Below are positions 1 to 5,285 of a stretch of 5,285 nucleotides of DNA, piece after piece (position 1 is the first letter of the stretch; each line of letters starts with the position of its first letter). The DNA lies in assembly GCA_900763995.1 (NCBI GenBank), contig CAAFMK010000198.1:1-5285 (forward strand), in the 5' to 3' direction. The stretch comes from an uncultured Oscillospiraceae bacterium (GTDB taxonomy: Bacteria > Bacillota > Clostridia > Oscillospirales > Oscillospiraceae). Position numbers and translations under genes: made by a program. The notes beneath the pieces were generated by a model. The model saw only the letters and a program-made list of their open reading frames with translations, searched no databases and was not told the DNA's origin.

Positions 1-95
1 ACAGTAACTAATCTGAAAGCCATAGGTGTATGGTCATTCAGGAAAGACCGATTCCATTTGGGAAGGGAATAGGAAACATGATAGGAGGAATGATT
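1..95 (+). other. Leader upstream of the flavoprotein gene; possible tail of an upstream reading frame
   Basis: Somewhat more AT-rich than the rest. I found no convincing promoter pair, Rex-type operator (TTGTTAA...TTAACAA) or riboswitch. Frame 1 is open from the window edge to a TAG at 70-72, giving 23 residues that I do not recognise. It could be the C-terminus of an upstream operon gene ending 23 nt before the TTG start, or chance. The window edge prevents a decision. Confidence 0.3.
83..88 (+). promoter_or_regulatory. Shine-Dalgarno that selects the TTG start of the flavoprotein gene
   Basis: A perfect AGGAGG lies 7 nt upstream of the in-frame TTG at 96-98, which is ideal spacing. It lies only 1 nt from the ATG at 90, too close to serve it, and downstream of the ATGs at 30 and 78. 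It therefore decides for TTG 96 as the start. Confidence 0.75.
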
Positions 96-1931
96 TTGAG
101 TCGATTATCCATTGAAAATCCGGGACAGGCTCAAACAGTGCTCAATGGGTTATATCTTGACATGGAGCGCAGGATCCATGCCAGTCAACCGGGGCTTTGT
201 CCAGTGGATATGTCACTGAATTTTCTGCATCTGTGCCATGCGCAGACCTGTGGCAAGTGCGTGCCCTGCCGGATCGGCCTCAACCAGCTGGCTGTGCTGA
301 TCGAGCAGGTACTGGATCGTACCGCCACATCTGAGACCATTGATATGATTGAAAATACAGCACAGGCTATTGCGGATTCTGCGGACTGTGCCATTGGATA
401 TGAGGCGGCCCACATGGTCCTCAGAGGTGTACGGGGATTTCGGGAGGACTATCTTGAGCATGTGGAGCATGGACGGTGTATCTGTGGCCTGCACTACGCC
501 GTCCCCTGTGTGTCCTCCTGCCCGGCTCATGTGGACATTCCAGGGTACCTGGCGCTGATCCGTGAGGGTCGCAACGAGGATGCAGTTCGTCTGATCCGAA
601 AAGACAATCCATTTCCAGCCACCTGTGCCTATGTGTGCGAACACCCCTGTGAGGAGCAGTGCCGTCGGCGCATGGTGGACGATGGGGTCAATATCTGTGG
701 TCTCAAGCGGTTTGCGGTGGATCATGCCAGGGAGATCCCTGCGGTGGTAAAAGGGGAGCCCACAGGAAAAACAGTTGCAGTTATTGGTGGCGGCCCATGC
801 GGCCTGACTGCTGCATACTACCTTGCTTTGATGGGGCACAAGGTAACAGTATATGAGCAAAGACCGAAGCTGGGGGGTATGCTGCGGTATGGAATCCCAA
901 GCTACCGCCTGCCCCGGGAAATTATGCAGTGGGATATTGACCACATCCTGTCCACTGGCATAGAGGTACATACCGGGGTCTCCATTGGAAAAGATCTGAC
1001 CATGGAAAATATCCAGACCAGCTTTGATGCAGTCTATATCTCCATCGGTGCCCACACAGATAAGAAGCTGGGACTGGAGGGGGAGGACAGCACCAATGTG
1101 TTGAGTGCAGTGGAGTTTCTGCGTGGAATTGGAGAGGAACATACCCCTGACTTTTGGGGAAAGAAGGTGTGTGTCATTGGCGGCGGCAATGTCTCCATGG
1201 ATGCCACCAGTACCGCCATCCGGCTGGGGGCAGAGCGTGTCACCTGTGTCTACCGCCGCCGGGTGGAGGATATGACCGCCCTGTCTGAGGAAATCGAAGA
1301 GGCCATGGCAGAGGGCTGTCAGATCCTGCCCTTGCAGGCCCCCTCCCGCATTGAGGCCAATGAGGCAGGAGAGGTCACGGCGCTGTGGACACGCCCCCAG
1401 ATGATCAGCCGATATGGGCGGGATGGACGGCCTGCCCCAACCAATGCAGATGCAAAGGAATTTCGGATCCCGTGCGACTATATCATTGTGGCAATCGGTC
1501 AGGCCATTGAAGCAAAGCCCTTTGAGATGGTAGGTGTCACCACCTATCGAGGGGCCATCCAGGCGGATCAGTCCAGTGCAGTGCCCGGGGTGGACAATGT
1601 CTTTGCTGGTGGAGATGCGGTTTCCGGGCCTGCAACTGTCATTCGTGCAGTGGCGGCAGGTAAGGTAGCAGCTGCCAATATTGACAACTATTTGGGCTTT
1701 GATCATAAAATCAGCTGCGATGTAGAGATCCCCCCGGCCCATATGACCAACACCCCGCCCTGTGGACGGGTCAACCTGCGCACACGGGATCTGCGCGGCT
1801 GTGTGGGAGATTTCTCCCTGGTCAAAGAGGGGATGACCCCAGAGGAGTGCCAACAGGAATCCAGCCGCTGTCTGCGGTGCGACCACTTTGGATATGGGAT
1901 TTTTAAAGGAGGGAGGAATACAGAATGGTGA
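96..1931 (+). CDS. NuoF-type Fe-S / GltD-like FAD-NAD(P) oxidoreductase, putative electron-input subunit of [FeFe] hydrogenase
   Basis: Likely a cytoplasmic flavoprotein moving electrons between NAD(P)H and the hydrogenase encoded next. With the TTG start at 96 it has 611 residues. In order: a NuoF-C-terminus-like [4Fe-4S] module (C52, C55, C58 and distal C98 in a TCGKCVPCR context); a GltD N-terminal iron-sulfur region with cysteine groups C138/C142 and C177/C181/C185/C189; an FAD Rossmann fold (GGGPCG, 231-236); a second dinucleotide fold (GGGNVSMD, 362-369) followed by YRRR at 386-389, where arginines in this family contact the NADPH 2'-phosphate; the GltD FAD-closing motif (AGGD, 504-507); and a C-terminal CLRCD pair (C592, C595). 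No NuoF FMN/NADH-binding fold and no thioredoxin-like NuoE domain are present. Start choice: AGGAGG at 83-88 sits 7 nt before TTG 96, and homologues as I recall them begin near MSRL. In-frame ATGs at 30, 78 and 90 have poor or badly spaced ribosome sites. The family assignment is firm. NADP preference and the hydrogenase partnership are inferred. It is not a true glutamate synthase subunit, because no large subunit is present. Confidence 0.9.
   Translation: MSRLSIENPGQAQTVLNGLYLDMERRIHASQPGLCPVDMSLNFLHLCHAQTCGKCVPCRIGLNQLAVLIEQVLDRTATSETIDMIENTAQAIADSADCAIGYEAAHMVLRGVRGFREDYLEHVEHGRCICGLHYAVPCVSSCPAHVDIPGYLALIREGRNEDAVRLIRKDNPFPATCAYVCEHPCEEQCRRRMVDDGVNICGLKRFAVDHAREIPAVVKGEPTGKTVAVIGGGPCGLTAAYYLALMGHKVTVYEQRPKLGGMLRYGIPSYRLPREIMQWDIDHILSTGIEVHTGVSIGKDLTMENIQTSFDAVYISIGAHTDKKLGLEGEDSTNVLSAVEFLRGIGEEHTPDFWGKKVCVIGGGNVSMDATSTAIRLGAERVTCVYRRRVEDMTALSEEIEEAMAEGCQILPLQAPSRIEANEAGEVTALWTRPQMISRYGRDGRPAPTNADAKEFRIPCDYIIVAIGQAIEAKPFEMVGVTTYRGAIQADQSSAVPGVDNVFAGGDAVSGPATVIRAVAAGKVAAANIDNYLGFDHKISCDVEIPPAHMTNTPPCGRVNLRTRDLRGCVGDFSLVKEGMTPEECQQESSRCLRCDHFGYGIFKGGRNTEW
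1905..1916 (+). promoter_or_regulatory. Ribosome binding site of the hydrogenase gene, inside the preceding gene
   Basis: The purine run AAAGGAGGGAGG ends 8 nt before ATG 1925. It lies within the last codons of the upstream flavoprotein gene, where it encodes part of the KGGR tail. A strong internal site plus a 7-nt gene overlap points to coupled translation of the two subunits. Confidence 0.8.
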
Positions 1932-3661
1932 CCTTGACCATCAATCATCAGACCTGTCAGGTCGATGAGGGGGCTACCATCTTGGAGGCTGCGGCGCAGG
2001 TGGGCATCCGCATTCCCCATCTGTGTTACCTGAAAGACATCAACGAGATCGCTGCCTGCCGTGTGTGCTGTGTGGAGGTGGAGGGAGAGCGGGCTATGGT
2101 CACTGCCTGCAACACCCCGGTGCGGGAGGGGATGGTGGTGTACACCAACTCCCCACGGGCCCGGGCCATCCGTCGCACCAATGTGGAGCTCATCCTGTCC
2201 CAGCATGACTGCAAATGTGCCACCTGCATTCGGCGTGGAAGCTGCCAGCTTCAGACCATCGCCAATGATCTGGGTATTCTGACCATTCCCTATGAGGTAC
2301 AGCTGCCCCAGGGACTGTGCAAGGCGTGGACGACCACATTCCCGCTGTTTCACGACTACAACAAGTGTATCAAGTGTATGCGCTGTGTACAGGTGTGTGA
2401 CAAGATGCAGTCACTGGGTATCTGGGAGCTGACTGGGACAGGTGGCCGGGCCACCATTGATGTGTCCCACAACCGGGTCATCAAGGACTCAGACTGCGCC
2501 TTGTGCGGACAGTGTATCACCCATTGCCCGACAGGTGGTATGCGGGAGAGAAGCGATACAAAGCAAGCTTTTGCCACGCTGGCAGATCCCAACAAAATCA
2601 CCGTGGTACAGGTGGCTCCTGCGGTTCGCACGGCCTGGGGGGAGTATTTTGGCCTCTCCAGAGAGGAGGCCACCATGGAGCGTATGGCTGCGACCCTGCG
2701 CCGACTGGGGTTTGACTATATTTTTGATACAAACTTTGCCGCTGACCTGACCATTATGGAGGAGGCCAGTGAGTTTCTCCATCGTCTCCAGTCAGGGGGG
2801 CTGACCCGCTGGCCCATGTTTACAAGCTGCTGTCCCGGATGGGTGCGGTTCCTCAAGGGACAGTATCCAGAGCTGGTGGGCCAGCTGTCCACCGCAAAGT
2901 CCCCCCAGCAGATGTTTGGCAGTGTGTCCAAGAGCTGGCTGGCACAAAAGCTTGGGGTGGAGCCGGAAAAAATTTGCTGTGTGTCCATTATGCCCTGTGT
3001 CGCCAAAAAGGCGGAGGGTGAGCTGCCCACTATGGCAACAGAGCACGGCCCTGATGTGGATCTGGTGCTCACCACCAGGGAGCTGGTGCGGATGATCCGC
3101 GCAGACCAGTTGGATCCGGCCAGACTGCCTGAGGAGCCAGTGGATGATCCTATGGGCACCCATACAGGGGCTGGTGCCATTTTTGGCACCACAGGGGGAG
3201 TGATGGAGGCGGCTTTGCGGACAGCGGCCTTTACCCTCACAGGGGAGAACCCCGCTCCTGATGCCTTTTCCCAGGTGCGCACTGGGCCAGACCTGCGGGA
3301 GGCCACCTATGAGATAGCAGGTATCCCCGTCCGATGTGCTGTGGTCAGTGGTCTTGGCAACGCCAGGGCACTGATGGAACAGCTGAAGGCCAACCGGGTA
3401 CACTATGACTTTGTAGAGGTCATGGCCTGCCCCGGTGGCTGTGTGGGCGGCGGCGGACAGCCCATATCCCAGCAGGATGAGGAGCTTTATGGGGTGCGGG
3501 GAAAGCGCCTATACGAGTTAGATAAATCAAGCCCCATGCGCTTCTCCCATGAAAATCCACAGATACAGGCACTATATAAGGAGTTTTTAGGCCACCCCCT
3601 CAGCCATCGGGCGGAGGAACTCCTTCACACAGACCACAGGGCATGGAGTATGCCAGAATAA
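1925..3661 (+). CDS. hydA: [FeFe] hydrogenase catalytic subunit, CpI-like M3 modular type, NAD(P)-linked
   Basis: A cytoplasmic iron-only hydrogenase catalysing reversible 2H+ + 2e- to H2. Its 578 residues are close to clostridial CpI (574, from memory). N-terminal plant-type [2Fe-2S] domain: C34, C45, C48, C62. His-ligated [4Fe-4S] domain: H94, C98, C101, C107. Two ferredoxin-type [4Fe-4S] clusters: C148/C151/C154 with C201, and C191/C194/C197 with C158. The H-cluster domain has all three signatures: TSCCPGWV (300-307; C303 ligand, C302 the proton-relay cysteine), MPCVAKK (356-362; C358) and the MACPGGC segment (500-506; C502, C506). Glutamates E280 and E283 match the CpI proton path. A small-subunit-like tail follows (about 515-570). 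No key residue is missing, so it should be active if the HydE/F/G maturases, not in this window, are encoded elsewhere. It overlaps the flavoprotein gene by 7 nt, implying a complex. Subclass is uncertain: the GltD-like partner suggests HydDB group A2, but database names such as 'group A6, NADH-dependent' are possible. Confidence 0.96.
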   Translation: MVTLTINHQTCQVDEGATILEAAAQVGIRIPHLCYLKDINEIAACRVCCVEVEGERAMVTACNTPVREGMVVYTNSPRARAIRRTNVELILSQHDCKCATCIRRGSCQLQTIANDLGILTIPYEVQLPQGLCKAWTTTFPLFHDYNKCIKCMRCVQVCDKMQSLGIWELTGTGGRATIDVSHNRVIKDSDCALCGQCITHCPTGGMRERSDTKQAFATLADPNKITVVQVAPAVRTAWGEYFGLSREEATMERMAATLRRLGFDYIFDTNFAADLTIMEEASEFLHRLQSGGLTRWPMFTSCCPGWVRFLKGQYPELVGQLSTAKSPQQMFGSVSKSWLAQKLGVEPEKICCVSIMPCVAKKAEGELPTMATEHGPDVDLVLTTRELVRMIRADQLDPARLPEEPVDDPMGTHTGAGAIFGTTGGVMEAALRTAAFTLTGENPAPDAFSQVRTGPDLREATYEIAGIPVRCAVVSGLGNARALMEQLKANRVHYDFVEVMACPGGCVGGGGQPISQQDEELYGVRGKRLYELDKSSPMRFSHENPQIQALYKEFLGHPLSHRAEELLHTDHRAWSMPE

Positions 3662-3663
3662 AG

Positions 3664-3705
3664 AATCTAAGCCCCCTTTGTCTTTAGGCAAAGGGGGCTT
3701 AGATT
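3664..3705. terminator. Bidirectional rho-independent terminator between convergent genes
   Basis: A perfect 17-bp inverted repeat: the left arm at 3664-3680 is the exact reverse complement of the right arm at 3689-3705, around an 8-nt loop (3681-3688). The stem core is GCCCCC/GGGGGC with AAAG/CTTT flanks. It starts 2 nt after the hydrogenase stop codon (3659-3661). The right arm runs into the comM-like stop codon (TAA on the minus strand, 3706-3704). Reading minus, the stem is followed by CTTTATTCT, a modest T-rich tail. Reading plus, the Ts are fewer (TTAGATTAT), partly within the stem base. Position and symmetry support termination from both sides. Confidence 0.85.
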
Positions 3706-5221
3706 ATCGGCGCAGATAGGCAGGTGGGCGAAACTGCAGGGCCTCTGCCAGGTGCGGGGGGAGAATAGTGGGACTGTCATCCAGATCTGCAATGGTGCGT
3801 GCAATGCGCAAAATGCGGTCATAGCTCCGGGCGGTGAGCCCCATTCGGTCAAAGGCCCCTTTCATCAGCTGCTGACAGCGATCATCCAAGGGGCAAAAGC
3901 GATCCAGAGCATCCCGGCCTAACTGGGCATTGCAGGACACACCGGTGCTGTCCTGCCGAGCCGTTTGAATGGCCCGTGCCCTGTCCACCCGCTCCTTGAT
4001 CTGTGCGGAGGACTCAGCCTTTTCCCGATGGGCCAGCTCCTCAAATTCCAGTGCAGACACCTCCACAAACAGATCCATCCGATCCAGCAGCGGGCCGGAT
4101 AGCCGGGAGAGATATTTTTTCACAGAGCTCTCTGTACAGTGACACCGACCAGAGGGGTGGTTGTACCAGCCGCATTTACATGGATTCATGGCACAGACCA
4201 GCATAAAGCGGCTGGGATATGTAACAGTGCCAGCTGCTCTGGAGATCTGCACTTGTCCATCCTCCAGGGGCTGACGCAACACCTCCAGCACCTCCTTTGG
4301 AAATTCTGGAAGCTCGTCCAGAAAGAGTACACCATTGTGCGCCAAGGAGATCTCACCAGGCCGCGGATTGGAACCGCCCCCCGACATACCAGTGGCAGAG
4401 ATGGTGTGGTGGGGAGAGCGGAAGGGCCGCACGGACACGAGGGGCTGCTCAGAGGTGGTGAGGCCCATGACAGAGTGGATCTCAGTGGACTCCAGCGCCT
4501 CCTGCTGAGTCATATCCGGCAGGATACTGGGCAGCCGCCGGGCCAGCATGGATTTTCCTGTGCCCGGAGGGCCGGACATCAAAACACTGTGTCCGCCTGC
4601 GGCGGCAATTTCCAAAGCCCGCTTTACCTGCTCCTGTCCCTTTACCTCAGAGAAGTCCGGGCCATGTACAGGGACAGAGGTGGGCTTCCAGAGGGGGGCG
4701 GGGGAGATGGGGTTTGTCCCTGTGAGGTGCTGTACCAGCTGCTCCACATCCCGGACGGGGTAGATGACTGGCCCCTCTGCCAGGGTGGCCTCTGCGGCGT
4801 TTTCCTCTGGCACATAGAGGGTGTCGATCCCGGCCCGTTTGGCGGCCAGTGCCATGGGGAGCATCCCGGAACAGGGGCGCAGCTGGCCAGACAGGGAGAG
4901 CTCTCCCAGAAAGCCACAGTTTTCCTGGGGCAGAGACAGCTGCCCACTGGCAGCCAGGATACCAACCAGGAGCGGGAGATCGTAGAGAGTCCCCACCTTC
5001 TTTAAATGGGCGGGGGCCAGATTGACTGTGATCCGGCTGACTGGGAACCTGAACCCACAGTTTTTAATGGCGGCACGAACCCGCTCCCTTGCTTCGTTTA
5101 CAGCCGTGTCAGGCAACCCGACCACAGTGAAGGCGGGGAGACCATTGGACAGATCACACTCAGCGGAAACTGGATAGCCGGACACCCCATGAAGCCCCAA
5201 CGAACGGATGGAATAGACCAT
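3704..5221 (-). CDS. comM: YifB/ComM family AAA+ ATPase (Mg-chelatase-like), full length
   Basis: 505 residues, the usual family length. The N-terminal Lon/S5-like ChlI domain (about 20-141) carries the family-typical VGLPDTAVNEARERVRAA stretch at 34-51. The AAA+ core (about 190-395) has Walker A GPPGTGKS (217-224), Walker B VLFLDE (298-303), sensor-1 region MNPC (345-348), a four-cysteine insert (C348, C350, C360, C362) and a candidate arginine finger in GPLLDRMD (376-383; R381). The C-terminal Mg_chelatase_C domain (about 402-498) includes the sensor-2-type ARSYDRILRIARTIADL (464-480). ComM in Vibrio and Haemophilus is a hexameric branch-migration helicase used in natural transformation. 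In Clostridia the role is unproven, and the older 'magnesium chelatase' label is misleading. It is convergent with the hydrogenase genes and shares their terminator, so no functional link is implied. The ATG at 5221 has a GGGGGTG ribosome site 5 nt upstream. Only 16 nt of genomic sequence precede the start before adapter begins, so its promoter is not visible. Confidence 0.95.
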   Translation of the reverse strand: MVYSIRSLGLHGVSGYPVSAECDLSNGLPAFTVVGLPDTAVNEARERVRAAIKNCGFRFPVSRITVNLAPAHLKKVGTLYDLPLLVGILAASGQLSLPQENCGFLGELSLSGQLRPCSGMLPMALAAKRAGIDTLYVPEENAAEATLAEGPVIYPVRDVEQLVQHLTGTNPISPAPLWKPTSVPVHGPDFSEVKGQEQVKRALEIAAAGGHSVLMSGPPGTGKSMLARRLPSILPDMTQQEALESTEIHSVMGLTTSEQPLVSVRPFRSPHHTISATGMSGGGSNPRPGEISLAHNGVLFLDELPEFPKEVLEVLRQPLEDGQVQISRAAGTVTYPSRFMLVCAMNPCKCGWYNHPSGRCHCTESSVKKYLSRLSGPLLDRMDLFVEVSALEFEELAHREKAESSAQIKERVDRARAIQTARQDSTGVSCNAQLGRDALDRFCPLDDRCQQLMKGAFDRMGLTARSYDRILRIARTIADLDDSPTILPPHLAEALQFRPPAYLRR

Positions 5222-5226
5222 ATCCG

Positions 5227-5233
5227 CACCCCC
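5227..5233 (-). promoter_or_regulatory. Probable Shine-Dalgarno of the comM-like gene
   Basis: On the minus strand GGGGGTG lies 5 nt before the ATG at 5221-5219. It is an imperfect match to AGGAGGTG. It supports the start that gives the usual family N-terminus (MVYSIRSLGLHG). Confidence 0.55.
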
Positions 5234-5237
5234 AAAT

Positions 5238-5285
5238 AGATCGGAAGAGCGTCGTGTAGGGAAAGAGTGTAGATCTCGGTGGTCG
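5238..5285 (+). other. Illumina TruSeq adapter contamination (not genomic)
   Basis: From AGATCGGAAGAGC at 5238 to the window end, all 48 bases match, from memory, the reverse complement of the TruSeq universal adapter, the sequence seen when read 2 runs through a short insert. The genomic insert ends at 5237. This tail should be trimmed, and nothing spanning 5237/5238 should be interpreted biologically. It also shows that the window end is a contig end. Confidence 0.97.

Noticed and set aside
213..1886. A 557-residue open frame antisense to the flavoprotein gene
   Set aside because: It mirrors a gene with strong domain evidence. Its translation is rich in His/Cys/Gly with no recognisable domain, as expected from codon-bias shadowing in GC-rich coding DNA.
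96..1931. Annotation as glutamate synthase small subunit (GltD)
   Set aside because: The core is GltD-like, but the NuoF-type N-terminal cluster, the lack of a GltB gene and tight coupling to a hydrogenase argue for hydrogenase electron transfer instead.
1703..2353. A 216-residue minus-strand open frame spanning the junction of the two hydrogenase genes
   Set aside because: It has no motifs and no convincing ribosome site, and it is antisense to two conserved proteins.
3664..3705. Inverted repeat as the end of an insertion sequence or a miniature element
   Set aside because: There is a single hairpin with a short loop, placed exactly between convergent stops, with no target duplication or transposase. 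A terminator explains it.
4139..5005. A 288-residue plus-strand open frame across the comM-like gene
   Set aside because: It is entirely antisense to a full-length AAA+ ATPase with intact motifs. The translation is low-complexity and has no family features.
3704..5221. Annotation as a magnesium chelatase subunit (ChlI/BchI)
   Set aside because: The N-terminal S5/Lon-like domain and C-terminal Mg_chelatase_C domain are the YifB/ComM arrangement. There are no chlorophyll or cobalamin genes nearby.
5006..5239. A plus-strand open frame near the right end
   Set aside because: Its stop codon is partly formed by adapter bases (5238-5239), and the frame is antisense to the comM-like gene.

Overview
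The window looks like the end of a metagenomic or draft contig from an anaerobic, fermentative Firmicute. Its GC content is moderately high by eye. The protein style, together with a pyridine-nucleotide-linked [FeFe] hydrogenase, fits the Clostridia, and Oscillospiraceae/Ruminococcaceae-type gut bacteria are my best guess. That placement is from memory of family sequences, not from a search.

Layout: (1) Positions 1-95 are a short leader carrying a strong Shine-Dalgarno. (2) Positions 96-1931 (+) encode an unusual flavoprotein. A NuoF-C-terminus-like [4Fe-4S] module is fused to a complete GltD-like FAD/NAD(P) oxidoreductase. (3) Positions 1925-3661 (+) overlap it by 7 nt and encode a CpI-like (M3-type) [FeFe] hydrogenase with all H-cluster and accessory-cluster ligands present. 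(4) Positions 3664-3705 form a perfect 17-bp hairpin, probably a bidirectional terminator between convergent genes. (5) Positions 3704-5221 (-) encode a full-length YifB/ComM AAA+ ATPase. (6) Positions 5238-5285 are not genomic: they match Illumina TruSeq adapter read-through, so the real sequence ends at 5237.

The two plus-strand genes read as one translationally coupled module. The flavoprotein probably exchanges electrons between NAD(P)H and an iron-sulfur chain, and the hydrogenase makes or consumes H2 at the far end. This arrangement resembles the 'glutamate-synthase-linked' class of [FeFe] hydrogenases (HydDB group A2, as I recall it). Whether it is a plain NAD(P)H-linked enzyme or a flavin-based electron-bifurcating one cannot be read from the sequence. 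The ComM-like gene belongs to DNA metabolism and is unrelated; it merely shares the terminator. No RNA genes, CRISPR arrays, mobile elements or attachment sites were seen. I found no wholly new system. The points most worth attention are the adapter tail and the fused electron-input subunit.
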